Positions 24,444 to 32,613 of a DNA stretch of 64,000 nt are shown one piece after another (position 1 is the stretch's first letter; the number at the start of each line of letters is the position of its first letter). The DNA comes from Posidoniimonas polymericola. Lineage in GTDB: Bacteria > Planctomycetota > Planctomycetia > Pirellulales > Lacipirellulaceae. Location: contig NZ_SJPO01000005.1 of assembly GCF_007859935.1 (NCBI RefSeq), positions 248,001 through 312,000 on the forward strand, given 5' to 3'. The notes under the pieces are model-generated. The model saw nothing but the letters and a program-made list of their open reading frames with translations, was not told the origin of the DNA and made no database searches. Position numbers and translations under genes: made by a program.

Positions 24444-24827
24444 ATGCTGCTCGCTCAACACTCCTGGCCCGACGCGGTCGACTTCCTGGGCCTGGCCGCC
24501 ACGTTCGGGCTGCTGGTGCTGGCCCCGGCCGTGGGCTACGTGCTGCTCTACCTCGACTACCGCGCGTACCTCCGCTCGCTGCGGCGGGCGCTGGTGGTGG
24601 TCCGCGGCTACGCGACCTCGCTGCCCGATTGGGTAATCCGCGACTCGCCCCCCTGCCTGGCGGCGTTGGGGTTGTCGCGCGGCTGCACCAAGGCCGACGT
24701 GCTGGCCGCCTACCGGACCAAGGTGAAGCACCTGCACCCCGACGCGGGCGGCAGCCGCACCGAGTTCGCCCGGCTGCAGCAGCACTTCGAGGACGCGATG
24801 ACGTTGGTCGAGACGATAGGCGGGTGA
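24444..24827 (+). CDS. Membrane-anchored J-domain protein
   Basis: 127 residues. One N-terminal transmembrane helix (TFGLLVLAPAVGYVLLYLDY), then a C-terminal J-domain (about 73-125) with the HPD motif in KVKHLHPDAGG, where DnaJ proteins contact DnaK. The start at 24444 precedes the membrane helix directly; the longer frame from 24342 overlaps the previous gene. Probably recruits DnaK to the membrane. Client proteins are unknown. Confidence 0.8.
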   Translation: MLLAQHSWPDAVDFLGLAATFGLLVLAPAVGYVLLYLDYRAYLRSLRRALVVVRGYATSLPDWVIRDSPPCLAALGLSRGCTKADVLAAYRTKVKHLHPDAGGSRTEFARLQQHFEDAMTLVETIGG

Positions 24828-25016
24828 GGCCCGCCGCGGGCCGCTAGCAGCGTTGGGCCCCCAGGAACCCGGGGCGGCGACCGCGGCAAACTCTGCTCTT
24901 GGCACGCACCGGCGGGGCTCGCTACGATGCGCCCCTGCGCCGGGGCCAGGACGGCCGCTAAGCCGGCGCAAGTTCGACACCATCGAAGCATCGATGCGAC
25001 CCGGAAGGGAATCCCT

Positions 25017-26108
25017 ATGAACCATCCGTCCGCGGCAACGCTCGGCGACCTCGCCAGGCTGGTGAACGGCCGCCTGGTCGGCGACGCCGACACCCTGATC
25101 TCCTCCGTTCACCCGCTGGACGACGCCGTCCCTGGCTGCCTGACCCTGGCCGACAACGACCAGCGGGCCAAGAGCCTGACGGATTCGCCCGCCGCCGCCG
25201 CGGTCGCCCCCGCCGACTGCGACCTGGGCGCCCTGCCCGGCATCCTCGTCGACGACGTGCACCAGGCGTTTGCGGCGATTGTGTCGCACTTCCGCCCCGC
25301 TCGGGTCCGCGAGCCGATCTCCCGGCACCCGCGGGCGGTCATCGCCGACACCGCCACGATCGACCCCACCGCGCAGGTGCTAGCAGGCGCCGTGATCGGC
25401 GAGGACGCGGATGTCGGCCCCGGGGTCGTCATCCACTCGAATACGGTTGTTGGCGCCGGCTGCCGGATCGGTGCGGGGACCCAGCTGTTCGCCAACGTCA
25501 CGCTGTACGACGACGTTACCATCGGCCAGCGCTGCCTGGTGCACTCCGGCGCCGTGATCGGCGCCCACGGGTTCGGCTACTCGCAGCAGGATGGCTCGCA
25601 CGTGCTCTCGGCTCAGCTCGGCTCGGTTGAGATCGGCGACGACGTCGACGTCGGCGCCGGGGCCACGATCGACCGCGGCGTCTACGGCCCGACCCGCATT
25701 GGCTCGGGCACCAAGATCGACAACCTCGTACAGATCGCCCACAACTGCCAGATCGGCCGCCACAACCTAATCTGCTCGCAGGTCGGCATCGCCGGCAGCA
25801 CCTCGACCGGCGACTATGTCGTGATGGGCGGCCAGGTCGGCGTCCGCGACCACGTCACGATCGGCGACGGCGCCGTGCTGGGCGCAATGGCGGGCGTGAG
25901 CAACCACGTTGCCGCGGGGGCCCGCATGCTGGGGGCTCCAGCCGTGCCCGAACGTGTGCAGAAGCTGCAATTCGCCGCCATTGCGAAGCTGCCCGCCCTG
26001 CGGAAGGAATTCCGCCAACTGCGTCAGCTCGTTGCCGAGATGCAAGCCTCCCTAGACGACTCCACCGCGGATCAAGAGCCGCCCGCATCCGCGGAGCGCG
26101 CCGCGTGA
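25017..26108 (+). CDS. lpxD: UDP-3-O-(3-hydroxyacyl)glucosamine N-acyltransferase
   Basis: 363 residues from ATG 25017 with GGAAGGG upstream. Adds the N-linked hydroxyacyl chain in the third step of lipid A synthesis. The N-terminal uridine-binding domain (SSVHPLDDAVPGCLTLADN) is followed by many hexapeptide repeats forming a left-handed beta helix; the catalytic His lies in NLVQIAHNCQIG. A C-terminal helix completes it. Overlaps lpxI by 4 bp (GTGA), so lipid A genes are coupled here, evidence for a lipopolysaccharide-bearing outer membrane. Confidence 0.95.
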   Translation: MNHPSAATLGDLARLVNGRLVGDADTLISSVHPLDDAVPGCLTLADNDQRAKSLTDSPAAAAVAPADCDLGALPGILVDDVHQAFAAIVSHFRPARVREPISRHPRAVIADTATIDPTAQVLAGAVIGEDADVGPGVVIHSNTVVGAGCRIGAGTQLFANVTLYDDVTIGQRCLVHSGAVIGAHGFGYSQQDGSHVLSAQLGSVEIGDDVDVGAGATIDRGVYGPTRIGSGTKIDNLVQIAHNCQIGRHNLICSQVGIAGSTSTGDYVVMGGQVGVRDHVTIGDGAVLGAMAGVSNHVAAGARMLGAPAVPERVQKLQFAAIAKLPALRKEFRQLRQLVAEMQASLDDSTADQEPPASAERAA

Positions 26109-26998
26109 GCGAGGTCCGCGTGCTAGCACACAAGCAACGCCAAACGATCGGGCTGATCGCCGCTTGGGGACGCTACCCGTTGGTGATCGCTGAGGCCCTC
26201 AAGGCGTCGGGACACCGGGTCTGCTGCGCGGCCGTGCGACGGCACGCGGCGCCCGAGCTCCGCGAGCTGTGCGACCACTTCCAATGGGTGGGCGCTGCAA
26301 GGATCGGCCAGGTAGTGCGGTGCTTCCGGCGCCACGGGGTCCAGACCGCCACGATGGCCGGCAAGATCCACAAGGTCGAGATGTACCAGCCGCTAGCGTG
26401 GCTTCGCTACACGCCCGACTGGACCACCATCAAGACCTTCTACCCCCATTTTGTGAGTCGCACCGCGGACCAACGGGACGACACGCTGCTCGGCGCCATC
26501 GTCGAAGCGTTCGCGGCCCGCGGCATCCAACTGGCGCCCGCCACCGACTTCGCCGAGGACCTGCTTGTGAAACCTGGACTGATCGCCGGCGCGCCGCTCT
26601 CGCCCTCCCGCCAGGCCGACGCCGAATTTGGCTGGAAGATGGCCAAAGAAATGGGCCGCCTCGATGTCGGCCAGAGCGTCTGCGTGAAGGACCGCTCGGT
26701 TATCGCTGTCGAGGCGGTCGAGGGGACCGACCTCTGCATCCAGCGGGCAGGCAAGCTGTGCCCGAAGGGCGGATTTACGGTGGTGAAGGTGGCTAAACCC
26801 CAGCAAGACATGCGGTTCGACGTGCCAACGGTCGGCCGCAAGACACTCGCTTCCATGCTGGCCGCTGGAGCCACCACACTGGTCATCGAGGCCGACAAAA
26901 CCATCTTGCTCGACGAGACCGATTTCAGGGCCTTTGCCCGCCAGCATCAAATTAGTGTGCTGGCGATCAATTCCAGCACGGCTGCAGCGGCCGCCTGA
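26105..26998 (+). CDS. lpxI: UDP-2,3-diacylglucosamine pyrophosphatase LpxI
   Basis: 297 residues, GTG start at 26105 inside the lpxD stop. LpxI cleaves UDP-2,3-diacylglucosamine to lipid X and replaces LpxH in many bacteria. Family segments are visible: TIGLIAAWGRYPLVIAEAL at the N-terminus, GKIHK, DDTLLGAIVEAF, and the C-terminal catalytic region KDRSVIAVEAVEGTD with PTVGRKTLASMLAAG. Cytoplasmic, acting directly on the product pathway of LpxD. Confidence 0.95.
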   Translation: MSEVRVLAHKQRQTIGLIAAWGRYPLVIAEALKASGHRVCCAAVRRHAAPELRELCDHFQWVGAARIGQVVRCFRRHGVQTATMAGKIHKVEMYQPLAWLRYTPDWTTIKTFYPHFVSRTADQRDDTLLGAIVEAFAARGIQLAPATDFAEDLLVKPGLIAGAPLSPSRQADAEFGWKMAKEMGRLDVGQSVCVKDRSVIAVEAVEGTDLCIQRAGKLCPKGGFTVVKVAKPQQDMRFDVPTVGRKTLASMLAAGATTLVIEADKTILLDETDFRAFARQHQISVLAINSSTAAAAA

Positions 26999-27373
26999 GC
27001 CGATATTCTGCCTCTGGTCCGGTCAATCTCCGCGAAGAGCGTCGCAAGTCCTTCCAGGAATACACCTTACATCAACTCTTCACAGAATCGTTTCGGCCGG
27101 AATACCCGGACAGCGGGATTCTGAATTCGACGAAGTCGGCGCCAATTTTATTGAGGAAAACCGCCTACTCGTGTATGATCGGCTTAAAGGGCAGAGCCTG
27201 AAGGGTTTACCAAACCTGCAAGGTCAACGCGAAGTAAACAGGGCAGAGCAACAATGGCGGGCCGCTAGTGATCTGAAAGCCGACTTTTAGCTACTCGATT
27301 TCCCCAAGCAGCGCCACCGTGGCGTCGCTAGTACGGAAATCCCCCTCCTGGATAGCACTTCCTCGCTATCACT
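26999..27373. other. Intergenic region upstream of the sigma-54 activator
   Basis: 375 bp, more AT-rich than its surroundings, carrying one good promoter (27151-27179) and no supported gene. The leader from that promoter to the next start is about 190-230 nt. Confidence 0.5.
27151..27179 (+). promoter_or_regulatory. Sigma-70 type promoter of the sigma-54 activator gene
   Basis: TTGAGG (27151-27156), 17-bp spacer, TATGAT (27174-27179). Four of six and five of six consensus matches with ideal spacing. Confidence 0.6.
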
Positions 27374-28393
27374 ATGAGAAGTCGGTTGATCGTCAGCGTC
27401 TCGAAGGCATCTATGGCTTCGGCGCAACTCTCACCATCGATCGAATCATTGCTGGCGCCCCCGCCAGATTCTCCCGACAGCTGGGTGCTGGGAGCGAGTC
27501 CGCGTATTACGCAGATCGCCCGCCACGCCGAGAAGGCTGCCGAGGTGCAGTGCACCGTTCTTGTGACCGGCGAAACCGGCACCGGCAAAGAAGTTTGGGC
27601 CCGGGCCCTGCACCGCTTGAGCCGCCGCCGCGACAAGCCACTTGTGCCGGTCAACTGTGCGGCCCTCACCTCGACTCTCGCCGAGAGCCAACTCTTTGGT
27701 CACGAGAAGGGCGCATTTACGGGCGCCGCTGGCCAGAGCCTCGGTGTGTTCCGCGCCGCGAACGGCGGCGTTGTGTTCCTCGATGAAGTCGGCGAGATGC
27801 CGCTCGAGCTGCAGCCGAAACTGCTACGCGTGCTGCAGGAGTCCGAGGTGACGCCGGTTGGCGCCGCCCACCCCGAACGGATCAACGTGCAGGTGATCGC
27901 CGCCACCAACCGCGACCTAGAAGTCGAGGTGCAGGAAGGCCGATTCCGTGAAGACCTCTACTACCGCCTGAACATGGTAGAGTTACGCGTCCCGCCGTTG
28001 CGTGAGCGTGTGGAAGACATCCCGATGTTTGTCCGGTACTTCTCGCAGCGGTTCGCGGCCCGGTACGGACGCGACCTGTGGGAGCCCTCTGAGGTTGAGC
28101 TACGCGAGTTCTCGGAGTATTCGTGGCCCGGCAACATACGCCAGCTCGGCCACGTTATCGAACAGGCGTACGTGCTGGACTGCGAGCCCACCCTCCCCAA
28201 TCGCCGCCAGGGACAAACCGAGGCCGCGGCGCTGCCGTTCACCGACCTCAACAAGCTCCGCGAGGTCGCCGTGAAGCAGGCGTTGCGATCGACGCAAGGT
28301 CACAAGGGCCGGGCCGCCAAGCTGCTGGGCGTGCACCCGAACACGATGACGCGGCTGCTGGCTCAGATCAAGCAGAACTCGCGGGATCAGTAG
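27374..28393 (+). CDS. Sigma-54-dependent transcriptional activator without sensor domain
   Basis: 339 residues (or 326 from ATG 27413). The AAA+ domain spans about 38-275: Walker A TGETGTGKE (65-73), the sigma-54 contact loop GAFTGA (113-118), Walker B VVFLDEVGEM, sensor/arginine-finger region RFREDLYYRLNM, and SWPGNIRQLGHVIEQA. A Fis-type helix-turn-helix (GHKGRAAKLLGVHPNTMTRLL) ends the protein. There is no receiver, GAF or PAS domain, so activity must be set by amount, by a partner protein, or be constitutive. No sigma-54 promoter was found nearby, so its targets are elsewhere. Confidence 0.92.
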   Translation: MRSRLIVSVSKASMASAQLSPSIESLLAPPPDSPDSWVLGASPRITQIARHAEKAAEVQCTVLVTGETGTGKEVWARALHRLSRRRDKPLVPVNCAALTSTLAESQLFGHEKGAFTGAAGQSLGVFRAANGGVVFLDEVGEMPLELQPKLLRVLQESEVTPVGAAHPERINVQVIAATNRDLEVEVQEGRFREDLYYRLNMVELRVPPLRERVEDIPMFVRYFSQRFAARYGRDLWEPSEVELREFSEYSWPGNIRQLGHVIEQAYVLDCEPTLPNRRQGQTEAAALPFTDLNKLREVAVKQALRSTQGHKGRAAKLLGVHPNTMTRLLAQIKQNSRDQ

Positions 28394-29843
28394 CCGCCGG
28401 CGCTGCCAGCGGTTCCGCTAGAGCCCGGATCCACTGGACAACGGCGACCAGCCCCGCTGACGCTGGCCGCCTCTTTCCTCGCTGTGAACAGCCCCCCGAG
28501 GATCCCCTGCTCCCCGTGACCAGTGCGCTCAGTTGCATTGAACTCGGCGAGCTGGGTAGGCAGCCCTAGCTCGACAGCAGGTCAGACCGATCGTCACGGG
28601 CTGTGAGCAACCCGCAGGGCCGCAACCTGCTCAGCAGCGGTAAGGGCACCGATATATCGGTCCATCCGGGTTTTCCGTGGTTAACTTCGGAAGATCGCGG
28701 TTTTCTGACCTCACCACGGACAACAACAACGGGGGGTCGCCCCGACGCCATCCCCCTCGCATCAGCCGCGGCCGAGAGGTGACGGCCGATGCGAGGGCGA
28801 CGACGACGGGGCTCAAGCGCGACCTGGATTCAGGAAAACCCCAGGAAAAACAGCTCGGTGAGCCCCTCCCGTCTTCGCCGTTGCGTCGGTCCTCACCGCT
28901 CGATGGGATCGACGCGACGGCGACGTCGGGTGGGGCGGCCCCCCTCTTGTCGAGCCCGAGCCGAGGGAATTCCACCCACGGAAAACCCGGAGGGACCGAT
29001 ATATCTCTGCGAGAGATTGAACGGGAGGAACACGCTCTACGCTCACCCGCATTGCCAACGCATTGCCTCCGGCCCCACCCCTCAACCAACTACGCCGGGC
29101 AGACTTCAACAGTTCCCACGAATTGACGACGCCGCGCGGACATTGCGACTGACGCCAGTTCGCCGCTAGCCGCTGGGTGGCCGTCCGGTTCGAGCCGTCG
29201 CTCAGAAGCAGGCCCCCCGTGCCGACGGACGCGTCCAGGTCATCGGGAACGCAGTCAGGGCAGCCAGCACTGCCAAACCACCCAGGCTTCCCAGGCCGCC
29301 AGTCGTGCGAAATTGGCCAGCAAGAGGGAAGAGCGGCGCCTGCCGGACCCTGCCAGGCGATCGCCGGCGAGCCGCGTCGATCAGCTGGCCCCAGCCGCTT
29401 CCCAAACTGGCGAAGGCCCTGCTCTCGACAGATCTACCGCGGCCGCGAGGGTATCCGCCATGTGTCATCACTTCGATATTTACCGCGAGAACCTAAGGTC
29501 GAACGACCCATCAGACCGGGTTTCCCGAACGAATTCGCCCAGGAAAAACTAAAGCCTGCATAAACCACTACTCAGAAAGCACTTACGGATCACGGCCGCC
29601 AACTAGACACTCACCACAACGGGAATCATCCGCCTGCCCAAAAACCAGGCAGTCGGCCGTGCTCGAGACTCGGGCGCCAGCTGCCGGCGAATAGGCGCCG
29701 CCCGGCAAATGCCGTAAGTGCAAGCAATGCAAGGACTTCTCGCATGCGGTTTGCCCACCCCGGAAAGATGACAGCAAACACGAGGACTGGCGTGGTCCTC
29801 CCGGTCCATCCCGTACACGCATCTCTGGAAGGAGACGAGTGCT
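28394..29843. other. 1.45 kb stretch without a supported gene
   Basis: Short open frames exist on both strands but none shows a plausible protein, a ribosome binding site plus start, or codon periodicity like the neighbours. It contains the long palindromic element at 28651-29005. The rest (29006-29843) is GC-moderate and I recognise no RNA family in it. The final 20 bp carry the ribosome binding site of the next gene. Confidence 0.5.
28651..29005. repeat. 355-bp element bounded by 30-bp inverted repeats and rich in nested hairpins
   Basis: Arms 28651-28680 and 28976-29005 are complementary at 29 of 30 positions (core GGTCC(A/C)TCCGGGTTTTCC). The left end also contains the 14-bp palindrome ACCGATATATCGGT. 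Inside, further pairs continue the rod: a GACAAC/AACGGGGGGTCGCCCC segment near 28722-28745 against 28925-28955. There are also side hairpins, CCCTCGCATC/GATGCGAGGG at about 28753-28798, and GGGGCTCA/TGAGCCCC at about 28808-28866. No coding capacity is evident. It may be a MITE-like element or a structured RNA gene. No clear target-site duplication was seen. Confidence 0.7.
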
Positions 29844-30365
29844 GTGCAGAATCAATCCACAGAAAGCTACCAACAAGTCCTGCTCGCCGCTGAGCGACTT
29901 TTCCAAACCTCACCCGACTGGGTGGTGTTCTTCCGCGAGATCCTCGGCATCGAGGGTCTCGCCCGGCAGACATTCCCCAACTTCGACGACCTGACCGCCT
30001 TCGAGAAGAGCGACGAGTTCGACCAGATCCAGAAGATGCTAGTCAAGCTCCGCGAGCAGAAGCCGGCCGCCGACGCCGACTCGGAACCAACCCGCGTGAT
30101 TACTGTCCGGCTCCCCAAGAGCATGCACGAGTACCTGCGGACCGAGGCCCACGACCTGCGGACCAGCATGAACAAGCTCTGCATCTCCAAGCTGCTGCAG
30201 GTGATCGAGCAGGACATGATCCCGACCGAGAAGAACGCCCCGCCAAAGCGCCGCACGACGCTCACCCCGTCGCCGGCCGCCACGGAAGCTGCTAGCCCGG
30301 TTCAGGCGTCGACCAACGGCGCCGCGGAGCACGCCCCCGGCGGGTTCCGCCCCACGTTCCAGTAG
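29844..30365 (+). CDS. Ribbon-helix-helix domain protein
   Basis: 173 residues from GTG 29844, with AAGGAGA about 10 nt upstream. The N-terminal ~70 residues are helical (SYQQVLLAAERLFQ, VVFFREILGIEGLA). Residues 83-122 (TRVITVRLPKSMHEYLRTEAHDL, then RTSMNKLCISKLLQVI) match a ribbon-helix-helix/HicB-C-like DNA-binding fold. The C-terminal 45 residues are Pro/Ala/Thr-rich and disordered. Probably a transcriptional regulator conserved in planctomycetes. No toxin gene adjoins it. Ends in a strong terminator. Confidence 0.75.
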   Translation: MQNQSTESYQQVLLAAERLFQTSPDWVVFFREILGIEGLARQTFPNFDDLTAFEKSDEFDQIQKMLVKLREQKPAADADSEPTRVITVRLPKSMHEYLRTEAHDLRTSMNKLCISKLLQVIEQDMIPTEKNAPPKRRTTLTPSPAATEAASPVQASTNGAAEHAPGGFRPTFQ

Positions 30366-30390
30366 GCCGACGGTCTACCAACAGGCAAAA

Positions 30391-30424
30391 GCCGCCCTGG
30401 GGACCTCCCCTGGGCGGCTTTTTT
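30391..30424 (+). terminator. Rho-independent terminator of the ribbon-helix-helix gene
   Basis: GCCGCCC and GGGCGGC with an inner GGGGA/TCCCC extension, followed by six Ts (30419-30424). 25 bp after the stop codon. Confidence 0.93.
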
Positions 30425-30774
30425 GTTGGGCGTCACCGCGCCGGCGCGCTCCGGCTAGTCACAGGTGAGCCTAGACCAGCCCGGGAGGGGTCCACGCCGC
30501 CCACTGCGCGGCCTCCAAGAAACTGCCGGCATCCGCCGGCAGCTGCGCGGGCTTAGCAGGGGAACGTCAGATTGATGGAGACTTGGCTACCAGACTTCAC
30601 CAACCCCATCGGCTTTCTCCCACTTGCTCACGAGACACGCACTCGCCGGGCAGCGGGGCACTACTCAGGAGGGGTGACGCCCGGGGCTCCCTCGCTGGCG
30701 CGTCGGGCAGGCATTGGTGCGGTCTGCCAACTGCGGCGGGGTGGCAGGATGGCTGACAGCTGCGGTAGAGACAC

Positions 30775-30814
30775 AAAAAAACCGCCGAGGCGACCAGCTG
30801 GTCACCTCGGCGGC
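30775..30814 (-). terminator. Rho-independent terminator of the DUF1559 gene
   Basis: Minus strand stem CCGCCGAGGTGACCAG with CTGGTCGCCTCGGCGG (one mismatch) followed by seven Ts (30781-30775). Confidence 0.93.
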
Positions 30815-30851
30815 TTGGTATCAAATCGCGGTTAGCAGCAAAACGCTACGA

Positions 30852-32093
30852 TCAGTTAGGATCGTCGAAGGTCTCGCGGCCGTTGCGGGTGAGCATCCAC
30901 AGGTACACGTTCGTGTCGATGTTCTCCGCGACTGCCTTGGCGCGGCCGTCGCCGAAGCCGTGCTGCACAACCGACGGGTGAGCCGAGCTCGGGCCCCACT
31001 TGTGGGCCTCGCTCCCGTGCAGGTTCTGAGACTTGTTCTCGTAGTACAAGTCCTCCGGATTGGGGACCGCGTTGGCAGTGGCCGACTTGTCGGTGCCCTT
31101 GTTCAACGAGTGGGCCGCCGCCGTGGCGCCGGCGCCGTTCACCGAGTCAAGCTGCCATGCGTTCTTGTTGGTGGCGTTCGCGACGTTCGGGGTGAAGTTC
31201 GGAACCTGCCCACCGCCTTCATAGTTCGGCCAGAAGGCCACGCCATAGGCGGCCAGGCCGCTGTACCAGCTGGTGTAGAGCTGCTCGCGGCTCTCGGAGA
31301 TCATCGCGACCTTCGAGCTGCCGTCCGACAGGCTGGCGAACGAGTGACCCTTCTTGGTGACCCGACCGCCCGGGGCGCCCGGGAATGGGATGGCGCCGTT
31401 GCCGCAGTACGACGAGTTGGTGCACGGCGACGCGTTGGTGTCACGCGAGCCGCTGGTGCCCAGCTGGCTGCCCGTGGTGTAGTGGGTCGAGGCGAGGGCA
31501 ATGTAGTTGCCGGTCGCGACGCCATCTCCCACGGTGGTGACCGTGGTAATTTCGACGCTCTCGTCGCCGGGGAAGCTCGGGCAGAGCGCGAACTCAAGCT
31601 GCTGCTCCCAGAAGTAGGGGTTCGTCGCCGATGCCGCGGCGCCCGACAGGGTCATGAAGAGGCTGTCGTTGGCGCTGCCCGTATCGAAGGCAGAGTTGCG
31701 AAACGTGCCCGAGTTCTGGCTGATCCTGTTGTACAGCGGCTGCTCTTCGAGGTACGGCAGCAGCTGAACCATCCAGCTGTACCCGTCGTTTAGATTGGCC
31801 GTCGAGCGGTTCAGGGCGTCCGATCCAGCGACGCCGATGTTGGTCGGCACAGCATTGCCGGGCAACACAAACGGCGACGACGACGCAAGCGGGAAGTACT
31901 TGTACGTGTCGTGGTGGTTGTGGGTCGCCAGCACGAGCTGCTTCATCTGACTCAAGCACTGGTTGCGCCGGGCTGCCTCACGAGCGGCCTGAACCGCCGG
32001 CAGCAGCAGCGCGATAAGGATACCGATGATCGCAATCACGACCAGCAGCTCCACCAGGGTAAAACCCCGGCTTTCGCGTCCACGTAGTCTCAT
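30852..32093 (-). CDS. DUF1559 pilin-like protein
   Basis: 413 residues. The N-terminus [35 protein letters not shown] is shown here only by its key parts: prepilin peptidase site RG|FTLVELL, then a hydrophobic helix and AAREAARR. The large C-terminal DUF1559 domain ends in the usual MLTRNGRE region. Planctomycetes carry dozens of these type II secretion/pilin-like proteins, of unknown function, probably assembled at the cell surface. Ribosome binding site AGGAGAGG precedes the ATG. It has its own promoter and terminator, so it is a single-gene unit. Confidence 0.94.
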   Translation of the reverse strand: MRLRGRESRGFTLVELLVVIAIIGILIALLLPAVQAAREAARRNQCLSQMKQLVLATHNHHDTYKYFPLASSSPFVLPGNAVPTNIGVAGSDALNRSTANLNDGYSWMVQLLPYLEEQPLYNRISQNSGTFRNSAFDTGSANDSLFMTLSGAAASATNPYFWEQQLEFALCPSFPGDESVEITTVTTVGDGVATGNYIALASTHYTTGSQLGTSGSRDTNASPCTNSSYCGNGAIPFPGAPGGRVTKKGHSFASLSDGSSKVAMISESREQLYTSWYSGLAAYGVAFWPNYEGGGQVPNFTPNVANATNKNAWQLDSVNGAGATAAAHSLNKGTDKSATANAVPNPEDLYYENKSQNLHGSEAHKWGPSSAHPSVVQHGFGDGRAKAVAENIDTNVYLWMLTRNGRETFDDPN

Positions 32094-32613
32094 AGTGACA
32101 CCTCTCCTAAAACAAAAAGGGATAAATAAGGACGACGCGGCCCAATCGGACCGGCGCCAATACCTACGGTTCGAAACACCCGCGAGAGACTATTGCCGCA
32201 TGGGAAAGGCTCGTTGCGTAGCCGACCAGGGGCAGTTCGTGTCCGCAGACGGCGGAAAGAGATTAGCTGGCGCTCGATGTGTCCCGTACATCGACGCCTC
32301 GAAACGAGTACGCCCGCCTCCAACAAGCAGGGAGAGCCCCCACCAGTAGACGCGAATAGCTGCCCTCTCACCGTATCTCGGATAATAACCGGGACTTGCA
32401 ATCGATGTCAATCAGTTGAACGCGGTTCCTGCGGGCCGGTGCGTGCGACTGGATCTCACACGACGAGGTCCCTCGGGAGGTCCCCAAGCAGTGAGAAGAC
32501 GCGGCCACCAGGATTGACGTAGGTCTTTATTTTAAAAGGACTTGCTGCAATAATCAGGACCCGCTCGACGTGGCCATTCGCCGGTGTTTCTTACCGAATA
32601 TCCTGCCCCAGCA
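32094..32613. other. Divergent intergenic region (DUF1559 gene / addB)
   Basis: 520 bp, including a near-consensus promoter for the minus-strand gene (32382-32411) and therefore a leader of about 280 nt. For addB an AATAAT at about 32550 may be a -10 element, but its -35 is poor. No gene or known RNA is seen. Confidence 0.5.
32382..32411 (-). promoter_or_regulatory. Near-consensus sigma-70 promoter of the DUF1559 gene
   Basis: Minus strand TTGACA (32411-32406), 18-bp spacer, TATTAT (32387-32382). All six -35 positions and five of six -10 positions match consensus. Confidence 0.65.

Larger units (their letters stand above)
30366..30851. other. Intergenic region between two facing terminators
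   Basis: 486 bp bounded by the terminator of the ribbon-helix-helix gene and that of the DUF1559 gene. I see no gene in between; short frames lack ribosome binding sites. Confidence 0.5.

Noticed and set aside
28677-29126. 149-residue frame crossing the palindromic element
   Set aside because: Ser/Arg/Pro-rich, no ribosome binding site, and it runs through both arms of the inverted repeat.
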